64,000 bases of DNA from Vallitalea maricola (GCF_036985595.1 NZ_BTPU01000009.1:1-64000), one strand, 5' to 3'. Positions 43,196 to 54,155 are shown, counted from the stretch's first letter. Numbers and translations: made by a program. Notes: generated from the letters alone by a model not told the origin.

Positions 43196-45494
43196 CTATT
43201 CAATAACTTTGATAAAAACTGGATAATCCCTTAGTAACAACTTATTAATAACCACCGTGTTATTATGAGCTTCAAAATTAAGTTCCTGATTAATTAAGTT
43301 ATATGGATCAATGACTTGTATGCGTTTAGCTTCTATATTAGGAATTATAATATCAGATTCTACATAATTATAATTGTCTTTTGCTGCATCATCATTCCAT
43401 ATAGCAATATAACAGTTTTTTTGTGAATCATTAAATGTATAATACCTTATGGTACTCGATTTTGAGGTAATATTTATTTCCTTATCATATGCCTCAAAAC
43501 CTTCTAATAGATTAGCCATATTTCTAATCATTTTACCTTCTTGCATAGGAATTTGTTCCAGAAGTTCCAACAGATATATCCATACCTCTATTAATTACGA
43601 TCATTCTTCCTATATATTTAGCTGCTATTTCAGATTCATAAGGGTGATATTCCCCTTCTTCTGGTTGTAATATGCCTAAACTATAAAATGATCTGTAATT
43701 TAACTCATCTGCAATATACTCTCCTATAAATCCATTATTGTCAGCAATTTTCTTAACAGTATTCCACATATTTTCATAATTATAGTAATCCTCACTTAAA
43801 TATTCAGGTGATGCGTCAGTATTTACAGAGTGTAATGATATAGTATCTGCTAATGGAACAATATCAGAGTCTAAAATTTTTTTAGTATAATTTTGAAAAT
43901 CGTTACTATTAAAACATACTGTACTGCCAATAACAATCTTGACATTTGGATCAATTGACTTAATTATAGGTATAACTTTTTTTGCCATTTTTATATAGTC
44001 CTCTGGTTCTATTGTTTGGTAATTTTCATAAAGTGCATTAGGTTCATTCCAAAGTTCATAATAACAGACTAATCCTTTAAGGTTGGTAACAACCATTTTC
44101 ACATACTCAATATATCTGCTAAGTTCTTCATCACTACTCAATCGATTATGACTTATTTCCCCTCCATTAAGCCTGTATTCCATATCCCAGTAACCCAATG
44201 AATATGTGGTTTTGATACCTAATTCCTTCATATACCTATATAATTCTATATATTCATCAGGAATTTTTTGTTCAATAAAGGCATATTCCTGTTGTGGAGT
44301 ATATCCATCAAAGAAATTTAATGTTATTCTCATTCTTGTAAAACCGTCATTTTTTAATCTTTTCGAAGAATTAATCCATACCTCTGCAGGCTGATTAATA
44401 ATTCCAGATACTAATGAATTTATCCTCGTATCTTCTAGTTTATTAAAGTCTTTTAATCTTACCGGAGCAAAATATTTATTGTTATCTAATTGAAATGGCG
44501 CAACACTATTGGTATGAACACTTATATTTAGTGTATTTTCAAGTTTATCATAATTAATAAATTCGCCTAAAATACTTTCAAACATTTTTTCAGTAACATA
44601 TATCTCGTTGTTTAATCTATATGGAGTTACTTCTGACTCTAGGTATTTTTCATTATCTGTATCTATATAATACTTATTATTTCCTACACCAAAATTACAG
44701 TTTCTATAGTGCATATTTTTATCATAATAATTACCACATATACAATCCTCATCGATTGTAACATCAAAAAAATTATACAGCTTCATAATCTCACTGCCGG
44801 GAAGCCATATATTATTACCATCATACATGACTTTACCTTCAAATGTATATAGATATCCATTAATCATAGTAGTAACTGGTAACCCATATTTATCAATATA
44901 GTTATCAGCTATCCGTTTGGCTGTAATAACGGCAACTTCTTTACTTACATTATCTTTTGGATGAAAAGCTCCATTATACCCAAGAATAATTTTTTTTGAT
45001 GTTATAAACATAATTGAATCGTATGCCCAGCTACTAATATTTTCTATATCATTAAACTTATTTAATTCTTCATCTGTATAATCATCTTCAACATAAAGGG
45101 ATTTTAAAAGGTTGTGTATCATTACTGTCATTTGTTCTCTAGTTATCTTTTCCTCTGGAGTAAATAGGTTATTGCCTACTCCATTTACTATTCCTAGCTT
45201 GTAGGCGGTAGAAACATATATATCATCAACATCATTAAATGGTGATTTAGTTTCGTAAATAACGCTTCCTTTTAATTTTTCATATAGAGAAACCATTAAA
45301 AAAGCAAATTCTTTGCGTACAATGTTTTCTTTATAATTCCAATTTAAATTTTCTTTAATAAGTCCTATTGATTTTGCTTCTTCTACTTCTTTAACTGCCC
45401 AATCTGATATATTAGACTGGGCATAAGCTGTTGAACTACTGATGATTACAATCATAATTATACTAGCAAAAATATTCTTACCTCTCCTAATCAT
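43196..45494 (-). pseudogene. SLH-anchored GH39-like glycosidase with a C-terminal frameshift
   Basis: From ATG 45494 a 653-residue frame encodes a signal peptide, SLH repeats (about 27-190), a copper-amine-oxidase-N-like region (about 205-330) and a clan GH-A barrel. That barrel has the acid/base Glu484 in YYELWNEPN and a candidate nucleophile in GEYIADELNYR. The frame stops at 43533 after NSYARR. A second frame running to 43196 carries the missing C-terminal beta domain (KMIRNMANLLEGFEAYDKEI...DYPVFIKVIE). Skipping one T in AGG-T-AAA joins the two. This could be a recent mutation, a base-call error or, less likely, +1 frameshifting. Confidence 0.75.
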
Positions 45495-45595
45495 AACTTA
45501 GAAACCTCCTAATTATAGTTATTTTTATAATACTATTTCTTTTTTAAAATGTGGTTAGCTGGCTGCTAACTAACATTAATTATTTTATATCTAAG

Positions 45596-47236
45596 TTAAT
45601 CCTGCAATATTTCTATGTCTCCTTTTATGACATTTTCATCTATATTGGTATCTCTAACAACTACATATTTCAGGCTTTTTATATCATTTATTATTGAAAT
45701 TTCTGCAATAGGATTATTAGCTATATTAAGATATTTCAACTTTTTACAATCTTTTAATGAGCTAATATCTGTTATAAGATTATATTCCAAGTTTAACTGT
45801 TCAAGTTTGTACATATTATTCAAACAAGAGATATTTTTTATCCCAAGATTTTTTGCAACTAATAAACTTATATTGATCCTATCCTTTAAAAAATCTATAT
45901 CTGAGCACTGTGTATCAGAAATATCTAATTCTCCAATATTATCTAACTCTGATATCACATCAAAGTTATCAATGGGATTACCACCTACTTCGATAGTATA
46001 AAGCGAAACCATATTTTCTAATGGCAGTAATTCATGAATATTATTATCATTTAGGAATAAGTGAGTAAGATTAAGTTCTTTTATTGGAGTTAAATCGTCA
46101 ATATTTTGCTTTACTAATGTAAGAGTATTAAGATTTTCCATATATTTAAAATCTTCAAGCGTGTTAATTGACCCTCTTTTTGTATAACGTTTTCCATTAA
46201 TTATAATTGCACTTACATAATTACCTGGAACACTTTCCCAAACAATATTATCATTCGGTGATATGATGATTTCACCCCATATGTTAATTTCTGTTATATC
46301 CTTAAGATCATCAACCGTTATTTGTCTTATATCCTTATTTAATTGATAACTTACAGCTTGTGCAACTACCTGTGATTTGAATTTATATATTCTAAATATC
46401 CTATTACGATTTGAAAGAAAAATGGTTAATATTATTACAATCAATAAAGATAAAAAAAGTAATGTCGTTTTATTTGATACTAGTTTTTTTGTATTATTCA
46501 TGGCCTCTATTATCTGTCTAGCATTATCATATCTCTGTTCTGGATCAATGTTCTTACACTTTGCAATAATAGCTTGTAGCTTTGAATTAATTTTAATATC
46601 ATATTTCATTACAATTTCATGTATCATTACACCTAGAGAATATATATCTGTCCTTTGATCTGTTTGACTAAAACCGTATTGTTCGGGTGATGCATATCCC
46701 TGTGTTCCAAGCAATACTGTATCTGCTGATTTATTGTCCTTAACATATCGTGCACAACCAAAATCAATTAATTTGACATCACCTTTATTATTCACCATAA
46801 TATTTTCTGGCTTTATATCTCTATGTATAATGTTTTGTGAATGTATATAATCAAGGATTTCACATATTTTTATAATTATATCATTTAGTCTGCTTAGAGA
46901 AATGCTATTAACTTCGATCAGTATTCTGTCTAATGTCTTTCCATCGAAAAACTCCTCTATTACTATTATATTTTGGTTGTCAAGAACATCAACTATTTGA
47001 GGAATACCCTTATGATCAAGTTTCGCTAAGATTTCATATTCATTAGCTTGCCGCATATCGTTATATATTTTCATTATATATTTTTTATGAAGGGTTTTAT
47101 GCCTTATGACATATAAAGAACTATTAATTGTACTTGCAGTGCATTCTAAAATATCATATTTATTAATTATATCTTTCGGTATATCTATTTTTATATCATT
47201 TATTAGTTTTTTATAAAATTCATCGAATTCCTTCAT
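45596..47236 (-). CDS. Membrane Ser/Thr protein kinase with external leucine-rich repeats
   Basis: From ATG 47236 (GGAAGGTG upstream) this 546-residue protein has a cytoplasmic Hanks-type kinase: Lys56 in YIMKIYND, HRDIKPEN with Asp140, DFG at 158-160, and GTQGYASPEQYG. One membrane segment follows (about 274-293, TTLLFLSLLIVIILTIFLS). The outer part ends in leucine-rich repeats (LNTLTLVKQNIDDLTPIKELNLTHLFLNDNNIHELLPLENM and similar). All catalytic residues are present. PASTA domains are the usual sensor of bacterial kinases; LRRs would instead suggest protein or glycan recognition at the surface. The HTH-like gene upstream is a probable partner. Confidence 0.88.
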   Translation of the reverse strand: MKEFDEFYKKLINDIKIDIPKDIINKYDILECTASTINSSLYVIRHKTLHKKYIMKIYNDMRQANEYEILAKLDHKGIPQIVDVLDNQNIIVIEEFFDGKTLDRILIEVNSISLSRLNDIIIKICEILDYIHSQNIIHRDIKPENIMVNNKGDVKLIDFGCARYVKDNKSADTVLLGTQGYASPEQYGFSQTDQRTDIYSLGVMIHEIVMKYDIKINSKLQAIIAKCKNIDPEQRYDNARQIIEAMNNTKKLVSNKTTLLFLSLLIVIILTIFLSNRNRIFRIYKFKSQVVAQAVSYQLNKDIRQITVDDLKDITEINIWGEIIISPNDNIVWESVPGNYVSAIIINGKRYTKRGSINTLEDFKYMENLNTLTLVKQNIDDLTPIKELNLTHLFLNDNNIHELLPLENMVSLYTIEVGGNPIDNFDVISELDNIGELDISDTQCSDIDFLKDRINISLLVAKNLGIKNISCLNNMYKLEQLNLEYNLITDISSLKDCKKLKYLNIANNPIAEISIINDIKSLKYVVVRDTNIDENVIKGDIEILQD

Positions 47237-47371
47237 TAGCAACACCTTCCACTTCATACTTTTAAATCATAATTTTCAATAAGACAATATGGAATAATAT
47301 ATACCATGAACCTTAAATAACTTTTATCTTTAAAATCAATTTCTTATAAATCTTCTTATCAACAGTAACAA

Positions 47372-47794
47372 TTAATTACAAATTAGTTCTTCATCCTCTT
47401 CTTCTAATAATAGTTCTGTATCAATAATATTCATCTTTTTAGATATAGCAAACATAATTATAGCATCTCGTTTAATTTTACTATACAGCTCTTTCATTCC
47501 ACATTCCTTTAACAGATTTTGTGTTTCTTCAACATTTAGCTTTAACCCAAATACTAACTGAATTACTTTATTTCTTGAAGGATTTCTTTTTCCACTTAAC
47601 AATTGATAAAAATATACACGATTTAAGTTACCTCTTTTTATAATATCTTTATAATCGTAATCTTTCTCAACTATAATATCCATTAGTATTAAGTGAAAAT
47701 CTTTCTGAATAAGATACTTTTGATTTTCATTTATATATTTTTTTATGTCTTTTCCCCTAATTATTTCATTTGCTAATTCGTTTGTATTTTTCAA
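47372..47794 (-). CDS. HTH (XRE-like) protein next to the kinase
   Basis: The 140-residue protein has a central helix-turn-helix-like stretch (YDYKDIIKRGNLNRVYFYQLLSGKRNPSRNKVIQLVFGLKLNVEETQNLLKECGM) resembling XRE-type domains, and an acidic C-terminus. Similar proteins often accompany Ser/Thr kinase genes in Clostridia, so it may be a kinase substrate or a regulator of the pair; this is inference. It lies 135 bp upstream of the kinase on the same strand. Confidence 0.68.
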   Translation of the reverse strand: MKNTNELANEIIRGKDIKKYINENQKYLIQKDFHLILMDIIVEKDYDYKDIIKRGNLNRVYFYQLLSGKRNPSRNKVIQLVFGLKLNVEETQNLLKECGMKELYSKIKRDAIIMFAISKKMNIIDTELLLEEEDEELICN

Positions 47795-48007
47795 TTTCTA
47801 TCACCTTTCTTTCTCATCATTCTTACAGGCTCATATTGTATACATAACTAATCTATAAGAAAGAAGCAAAGTTCTCCAAAAGCCTATTTAGGCACTAATG
47901 TATTTTTACAATTATACTCTGTTTTTCTATTCTAATTATAACATAATTACCTAATATTGCTAAGATAAACCGAAATATTAAACTCATAGAAAAAGAAAGC
48001 CTATAAA

Positions 48008-48060
48008 ATATAAAGAACCATTTTAGTTATAAATCACATAACTAAAATGGTTCTTTATAT
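48008..48060 (-). terminator. 23-bp perfect hairpin after the membrane-protein gene
   Basis: Positions 48008-48030 and 48038-48060 form an uninterrupted 23-bp stem with a 7-base loop, 20 bp past the stop of the minus-strand gene at 48080. The following minus-strand tract ATTTTATAG is only moderately T-rich. The preceding 47795-48007 holds no gene. Confidence 0.7.
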
Positions 48061-48079
48061 CATTAAAAAAATATTATTC

Positions 48080-48826
48080 TCAAGACATTATTTCTTTAAT
48101 AACGTCTTCCAAAACATTTTCATCTAATAAAGGACTTTTTCTTTTTGGTTTTGTCCCTCTTGGAACTTCTGAACTGTTTGATATACTTTCATCCCTGTTC
48201 CTACTAGCCCTAGGATAGTTTGAAATATCGTATATACCTTTTTTGCCCTTTTTATAAATTTTTGTATTTTCTTTACTTTCACCATAACCTTCATTAGCAA
48301 TCTTAACCCCATTCATAACGATTTCCAACTCATTATCAAGATGGTTGCATAAATAAATTGCAGCAATTTCCTTCTTATCTTCTAACCGGCATATCATTCT
48401 GACTCCAAGTAGTACTAATCCAAGTACTAAACCTACTATACCACATATTAAAACATTAGGTAAATTATTTATATTGATTTTATTCAACAATGCTATTTCG
48501 AGAAAAGTAAATGTGAGACCAATAAGTATTGTAAAATAAAGTGTATTAATCGCAATATCCTCCAATATACTAATTGGTATCTTATTAATTTTAATATCGT
48601 ACAGATTCTTTTCAATAAAGATTTTTGTATTTAACGGCTTTGTTCCCGAAACAACCCTGTGTCTATATTTATGTTCAATCCTCATGACATCCTTGTCCAC
48701 AAATTTACCATCAATAGTCTTTAGAATTCCATTATATTTATTATTAGCCGATAAACAGCTAAATACACCTATAATAAAAATTAAAAATAATATTGAGCAT
48801 ACTATTAAATTAATTGTATCAAACAT
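48080..48826 (-). CDS. Hypothetical protein with three membrane segments
   Basis: Starting at ATG 48826 (GGAAGGGGAG upstream), the 248-residue protein has a first membrane helix (INLIVCSILFLIFIIGVFSCL) and a soluble segment. A helical pair follows at about 95-145 (TLYFTILIGLTFTFLEIALL and VLICGIVGLVLGLVLLGVRMIC). The tail of about 100 residues is polar, Ser/Lys-rich and probably disordered (YPRASRNRDESISNSSEVPRGTKPKRKS). I recognise no family. The Ser-rich basic tail would be a reasonable substrate for the nearby kinase, which is speculation. Confidence 0.62.
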   Translation of the reverse strand: MFDTINLIVCSILFLIFIIGVFSCLSANNKYNGILKTIDGKFVDKDVMRIEHKYRHRVVSGTKPLNTKIFIEKNLYDIKINKIPISILEDIAINTLYFTILIGLTFTFLEIALLNKININNLPNVLICGIVGLVLGLVLLGVRMICRLEDKKEIAAIYLCNHLDNELEIVMNGVKIANEGYGESKENTKIYKKGKKGIYDISNYPRASRNRDESISNSSEVPRGTKPKRKSPLLDENVLEDVIKEIMS

Positions 48827-48910
48827 AACAAACTCCCCTTCCAATTATTTACAATTATTATACATCAATATTATAATTATTGGAAGAGTTATTTGGAAAT
48901 TATTTACAAT

Positions 48911-49609
48911 TTATAAAATTTCAATCATTCCTTCAATTATTTTCGTTGAATTATCTGCAGCAATCATAGTAAATTCTGCAAAATTAGTTTCCGCTGAGTT
49001 ATCTGCTTTATCTGATATGGATCTTATAACAACAAATGGCACATTATTAAGATGACAAACATGAGCTATAGATGCACCTTCCATCTCAGTACAGAAACCT
49101 TCAAAATTCTCTAATAATCTTTTTTTCACTTCCATATCTGAAATAAATTGGTCTCCGCTGACAATTCTTTCAACAAAAACATTATGATCAGTAATCTTCT
49201 TCTTGCTTGCTTTACTTGCAAGCTCAATCAACTTCTCATCTGCTTTGAAACAGCTTACATCCATTCTTGGTATCTCACCAAGTTTATAACCGAATCCTGT
49301 AGCATCCATATCATGTTGAAGAGCATCACTTGATATAACTATATCAGCGATATTCAATTCATTGCTAACAGCACCAGCTACTCCTGTATTTATTATCATG
49401 TCTACATTGAATTTATCAATCATTATCTGGGTACACACTGCTGCATTGACTTTTCCAATACCACATCTAACAACTACTACCTCTTTGTCAAACATTTTAC
49501 CTATGTAAAATTCTAGACTTGCACAATGTTTAACTTCATCAATAACCATTTTTTCTTTTAAAGCTGCTACTTCTTCTTCCATAGCACCTATAATTCCTAC
49601 AACGCTCAT
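48911..49609 (-). CDS. mtnN: 5'-methylthioadenosine/S-adenosylhomocysteine nucleosidase
   Basis: The 232-residue protein has all MTAN/Pfs motifs: VGIIGAMEEEVAAL at the start, IINTGVAGAV, the ribose-binding TEMEGASIAHVC and catalytic Asp in RSISDKAD. It cleaves MTA and SAH to adenine plus the thioribose, supporting methionine recycling and SAM-dependent methylation. AGGAGG precedes the ATG. It appears to be a single-gene unit, separated by hairpins from its neighbours. Confidence 0.94.
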   Translation of the reverse strand: MSVVGIIGAMEEEVAALKEKMVIDEVKHCASLEFYIGKMFDKEVVVVRCGIGKVNAAVCTQIMIDKFNVDMIINTGVAGAVSNELNIADIVISSDALQHDMDATGFGYKLGEIPRMDVSCFKADEKLIELASKASKKKITDHNVFVERIVSGDQFISDMEVKKRLLENFEGFCTEMEGASIAHVCHLNNVPFVVIRSISDKADNSAETNFAEFTMIAADNSTKIIEGMIEIL

Positions 49610-49677
49610 TATTTTCCTCCTAGATTATATTTATTGTAAACTATATATTTTATATAAAAGATTTCAAGAAAAAAGAA

Positions 49678-49726
49678 AGTGTTCACATTTATAATTATCT
49701 CATAGTACCAATAATTTGTGAACACT
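49678..49726 (-). terminator. Terminator of the DUF5107-TPR gene
   Basis: AGTGTTCACA (49678-49687) pairs with TGTGAACACT (49717-49726), and the minus strand continues CTTTCTTTTTTC. It lies about 80 bp past the stop at 49803. Confidence 0.65.
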
Positions 49727-49802
49727 AATTTTTCAAATATTGCTATATTAAAATTTACGATTGAATATTATAAAGCATTTATATTAATTCCTTATCCTTA
49801 TA

Positions 49803-52800
49803 TTACATATTAACAAATTTTTCATTTAGCTTTCTATGAACCATAATTCCTTGATGGTTCATATTAAGCTCGTAAGCTTCTTGCAAATATTTTAACCCAC
49901 TGTTGATTTTACCTATTCCTAATTCTCCAAGCCCCATTAAATATAGACAATGGACTCTATTCTTAAGATTCAAATCATCTTCAAAGACTAAGAAATCTGG
50001 TAGAGAAACAGCAAAATAATCTATCTTCTTGTTATCATAAATATGATTTTCACCATAATCAAATAACTTGTTGAACATTCCCTTTGCTTCACTAATTCTA
50101 TTTAACTTAGCTAGAGCTAACCCTTGATAGAACATCATATCAGCAGGCTGGTCATTATAATACATGGCATCAGTAGGCTCATCTATTCCATAAGAAGCTT
50201 TTTTATAACATTCTACTCCTTTATTATCTTCATCAATAAGTTCATAAGCCATTCCCATAAAATAGTAGATATCATTTTCAGCAGCTGCTGGAAGTTTACC
50301 TTCACCAAGATTATGAGGATATACTGTACACTCTTGTAATAACTTGATAGCCTCCTCAGCTTTATTATCCACTATAGCTTCCTTGGCAAGTTCAATACGG
50401 CAACGTTTGTACTGGGTAGTTACTTTTCCTTCGCCGCCCTCCCAAGGATGAAATTTTCTATTAGCTATAAGTTCTAATGCCTTATTATAATCACCAATGT
50501 TATTATATAAGGTAATGTATTCAATAAACAAATCATCTCTCTTTTCTACAGTTTCCATATGTTCTTCAAGAAAAGTTAATCTTTCATTATATGGTCTTTG
50601 TAGTTTTTTATACAGTTGGTCAAGCTCAAAGAGCACTCTTGCATCAGTCTGATCCAAGTCAAATGCTTTTTCCAAATAGAATAGACCCTTTTTGGTATCA
50701 TCATTTTTATTAACATAAGCTAATGCTAGATTCCTGCTGGCTATTGCAAAGGTATCGTCTTTATCAATACTTGCTTCCCATAACTTTATTGCATTTTGAT
50801 ACTGTTTTTTATCATATAACAGGTTAGCCAGATAATAAGGTGCCTTGGAATCTCTATCATTAATGTTTATAGCTTCAGTTAACACTAAAATAGATTCTAA
50901 CCTATTAGGGAAACAATAATCTGGTTTAATAGTTGCAGCCTTGTCATAAGCTTCTACTGCCTTATTCTTATTATTAGCTCTCATATAATAATATCCCATA
51001 TAATAATTAATCAATGGATAACTATCTTTCCCTTCATCATAGAAGGATAAAATATCTATGGCATCTTCATAAAGACCTCCATTACCATAATCAATAGCAA
51101 GTTCAAGATAATTATGATGATATCCCCTTAATAAATCATTTAATCTTTTGAAATACTTGTCTGCCATCTCTTTATCATTAAGTATAGTATAATTTTTATA
51201 TAATTCATATACAGCTCCAAAATCTATAGGGTCAATATCTATAGTTTCTAATGCCAATCTTATACTAGATTCATTACGTCCCATAATTCTTAGGATAGAA
51301 GATTTTAGATTACGTGCTTTAGTGTTATGATAATTTCTTACAATAGATTTATCTATATGTTCTAATCCTGTCTCCCATTCTTGATTAATACAATTGATAC
51401 AAGCAATTTCATAGTATCCGCTGTCTTGCCAAGCACTACTCCATACACTCTTATAGAATGCATCATAAGCTTCTCTATATCTGCCTTGTTTTTTTAATGT
51501 TAAACCTAGATTATAATATGGTTCACTATCATAAGGGTTTGGATTCTTGGCTGTTACAGTTTCTATTGCTCTTCTAAAATATTTCTCACTCTCTTGAAAA
51601 TTACCTCGTCTGTACATAAGTAGCCCATAAGCATTATTGTTCCTTATATCTCCTTCATCTCTCTTAAGAGCTTCAAGATAATAATCTTCTGGTTGATATG
51701 TAGCGTGGCGGTATTGCTCTATATGCAGACCAGTTAAGAAAAGCTCCTCACAAGTCTTGATATCCTTTGGTTCCAATGCAGGTTTTGCAGGGTCTGGAGT
51801 CTGAAGTATTTCAGGTTTTGATGGTCTATAACTAATTAATTCCTGTTCGTTACTCTTTCTTACAACCACTTCTAATCTATATTCTTCAACTTTATTCTTT
51901 AATTCAACACTTTCTTCTATGGCAGCAACAGGAGATATTTCTTCAATTGGTTGTTCATGTATCAACTTATCGTCTAAATACAAACTCATAGTCAGCCCTT
52001 CAAAAATACTTGTTGTATATAACATAACTTTTGCTCTATAATCTTCTACCTCTAGATTCAAAACAGCATCAATGGTAGCATTCTTCACTTCTCCTACTTT
52101 TTTATAAGGCATAAAATATTGTTTGAAAGTCTTTTCTTCCTTTGGTGCTAACCATGTAAAGTCTGGTTGATTATCAGTATAGACCCCTGTCATAAGTTCA
52201 ATATATGGTCCATCTTCATCAGTTAAATTTCTATCCCATGCCTGTCCAAAATCACCATTACCCCATGTCCATTGTTTTTTACCTGGTGAAATATGATGGT
52301 CAGCTATATGAAGTATTCCTGCTTCAACTGAGAAATCATAACCTCCCACAAAATTATAATCTGAATGATACGCCATATAGGAGGTTGGTACTTGAAGATT
52401 TTTATATCTGGATATGTCCACACCTTTTGAATAATCCATCTTATAATAGACACCTGTTGCTATAGGAAATCTGGAAACATCTCTTTTACCGTGGTCAAAA
52501 ACTGCATGAACATCTGGAGGGAAAATTGATTTTGTATAATCATTGACTTCTACAGCTGGATTAGCCCACCATAAAAAAGTCTGAGGTACTTCGGTTCTAT
52601 TATACAATTGTCCTTTTACTTCAATATAAGCTTTATCTTTATATACTGTAAAACCAGCCATTCCCTTAGTTCCATACATACGGTCAATTTCACTTACCCA
52701 ACAAGTTTTGCTTCCATCCTCATTTTCTTCAATAGTATACTCTATAGGAGAGAAAGTACTAGGTCTATGGTGTTGAGGCCAGTTAAACTCAATACCTCCA

Positions 52801-53144
52801 GAAACCCAAGGTCCAGCTAATCCTACCAAAGCAGGTTTTACTACATGATTATAATAAACAAAATCATAGTTATTAGTCTTATCATATGCTCTATAAATCT
52901 TACCACCCATTTCAGGCATAATCATAACCTTGATATACTCATTTTCCAAATATACTACTTCATAAGTTTTCATTACTTTTTCATCAATCAGTTCATCTGT
53001 AAAAGCAAGAGGATATATCTTACCCGAGCTGCCTTGATAAACTCTTTTCTCTAGAAACAGTGGATTCTTATTAGGTTCACCCACTGGATATGTAGGTAAA
53101 TCAATAGTGTCTACCCAAATCTTAGCATCCATTATATTACTCAT
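49803..53144 (-). CDS. DUF5107-TPR protein, probable carbohydrate-related
   Basis: This 1,113-residue cytoplasmic protein has an N-terminal domain (about 1-340) of the aldose-epimerase-like DUF5107 type (EYIKVMIMPEMGGKIYRAYDKTNNYDFVYYNHVVKPALVGLAGPWVSGGIEFNWPQHHRPS). A linker domain and a long array of tetratricopeptide repeats follow (about 480-1100, for example YNLGLTLKKQGRYREAYDAFYKSVW). The biochemical role is unknown; such proteins occur beside sugar-utilisation genes. GGAAGGTG precedes the ATG. It is the second gene of a pair with another mutarotase-like protein, divergent from an AraC regulator. Confidence 0.85.
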   Translation of the reverse strand: MSNIMDAKIWVDTIDLPTYPVGEPNKNPLFLEKRVYQGSSGKIYPLAFTDELIDEKVMKTYEVVYLENEYIKVMIMPEMGGKIYRAYDKTNNYDFVYYNHVVKPALVGLAGPWVSGGIEFNWPQHHRPSTFSPIEYTIEENEDGSKTCWVSEIDRMYGTKGMAGFTVYKDKAYIEVKGQLYNRTEVPQTFLWWANPAVEVNDYTKSIFPPDVHAVFDHGKRDVSRFPIATGVYYKMDYSKGVDISRYKNLQVPTSYMAYHSDYNFVGGYDFSVEAGILHIADHHISPGKKQWTWGNGDFGQAWDRNLTDEDGPYIELMTGVYTDNQPDFTWLAPKEEKTFKQYFMPYKKVGEVKNATIDAVLNLEVEDYRAKVMLYTTSIFEGLTMSLYLDDKLIHEQPIEEISPVAAIEESVELKNKVEEYRLEVVVRKSNEQELISYRPSKPEILQTPDPAKPALEPKDIKTCEELFLTGLHIEQYRHATYQPEDYYLEALKRDEGDIRNNNAYGLLMYRRGNFQESEKYFRRAIETVTAKNPNPYDSEPYYNLGLTLKKQGRYREAYDAFYKSVWSSAWQDSGYYEIACINCINQEWETGLEHIDKSIVRNYHNTKARNLKSSILRIMGRNESSIRLALETIDIDPIDFGAVYELYKNYTILNDKEMADKYFKRLNDLLRGYHHNYLELAIDYGNGGLYEDAIDILSFYDEGKDSYPLINYYMGYYYMRANNKNKAVEAYDKAATIKPDYCFPNRLESILVLTEAININDRDSKAPYYLANLLYDKKQYQNAIKLWEASIDKDDTFAIASRNLALAYVNKNDDTKKGLFYLEKAFDLDQTDARVLFELDQLYKKLQRPYNERLTFLEEHMETVEKRDDLFIEYITLYNNIGDYNKALELIANRKFHPWEGGEGKVTTQYKRCRIELAKEAIVDNKAEEAIKLLQECTVYPHNLGEGKLPAAAENDIYYFMGMAYELIDEDNKGVECYKKASYGIDEPTDAMYYNDQPADMMFYQGLALAKLNRISEAKGMFNKLFDYGENHIYDNKKIDYFAVSLPDFLVFEDDLNLKNRVHCLYLMGLGELGIGKINSGLKYLQEAYELNMNHQGIMVHRKLNEKFVNM

Positions 53145-53198
53145 AAAAACACCTTCCTTATTATAATTTTTATTTTACATTTATCATTATCTTTCTAA

Positions 53199-54155
53199 CT
53201 AATCAGTAACACTTGTTAAACTAAGCTCTATACTGAATTCAAAATCAGTATTTGGTTCTAACTTCATGAATTTATTATTCTCGTAAACACTTTTCATACT
53301 GTCATAAAAACCATTAGAAGGTTCTAAAGCACAATTATAGTCACCTCGAAAGCCACCTTCTGTAACCCAAAATCCTAGATAAGGTAATTTTGTTGCATCA
53401 TATTTTGTAACGAATTCAATTCCTTTACTGGGATAGTAAGCACCACAGATTCCATCTTCTATCTTATCCATTACATAATACTTTTCGTATCCATTACTAT
53501 CTGGTGATTTAACGTGGTCTAGAAAAAAGCTTTTTCCTTCATATGTATGTGTTACAGGAAAAAGATGTATACTGCCTTTTTCACCTAAAAAGCTGCTATC
53601 CAATACATTTATAACTTCCTTTGTCTCTCTAGGGAATTTCAAAATCATATTTTTCTCACAGTTTATTAGACAATGCATGGTATAAAAACAATCAATTACT
53701 TCTGAGCCAGTATTTTTGATCTTGTAATCAATCAATATAGTATTCTCATTAATCCTAATACATTTCTCATAGGTATAAGGCAATAACCTGCCAACATATT
53801 TTAACTTAACATTATCATCCATAATCTCATAGTCAAAACAACTGCTCCATATCTCACCATGATCTGGATACTTAATCTTCTCAGAACCAAAATGTGCAAA
53901 ACCCTCATCAACACTAGGAAAACAATCATCAAAACCAGAAGCATCATATAATGAGAAATCATCATACATATCTGGCTTCATATATTTGTCCTTCTTATTC
54001 TGGAATAATAATTCAAACTTCTTATCTTTATGATAAAATGAAGCAATCTTACCTCCCAGCTCAGGTAATATAGTACAGCTAATCAAGTTATTACTCATAT
54101 GTATACTTTTTGCATTCTTATAATTACTCTCATATATCTCTGGCTTTTCGTTCAT
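53199..54155 (-). CDS. Aldose 1-epimerase-like protein
   Basis: This 318-residue protein has the galactose-mutarotase-like beta-sandwich pattern: ISCTILPELGGKIASFYHKDKKFELLFQ at the start, DDCFPSVDEGFAHFGSEKIKYPDHGEIWS in the active-site region, where His and Glu are expected, and PSNGFYDSMKSVYENNKFMKLEPNTDFEFSIELSL at the end. It may interconvert sugar anomers or bind a sugar as a sensor. It precedes the DUF5107-TPR gene by 54 bp and shares its strand, so a two-gene operon is likely. Confidence 0.8.
   Translation of the reverse strand: MNEKPEIYESNYKNAKSIHMSNNLISCTILPELGGKIASFYHKDKKFELLFQNKKDKYMKPDMYDDFSLYDASGFDDCFPSVDEGFAHFGSEKIKYPDHGEIWSSCFDYEIMDDNVKLKYVGRLLPYTYEKCIRINENTILIDYKIKNTGSEVIDCFYTMHCLINCEKNMILKFPRETKEVINVLDSSFLGEKGSIHLFPVTHTYEGKSFFLDHVKSPDSNGYEKYYVMDKIEDGICGAYYPSKGIEFVTKYDATKLPYLGFWVTEGGFRGDYNCALEPSNGFYDSMKSVYENNKFMKLEPNTDFEFSIELSLTSVTD

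Noticed and set aside
47795..48079. A small RNA gene or CRISPR-like repeat around the 23-bp perfect hairpin
   Set aside because: Only one hairpin unit is present, with no repeat array and no clear own promoter. Its place after a stop codon fits a terminator.
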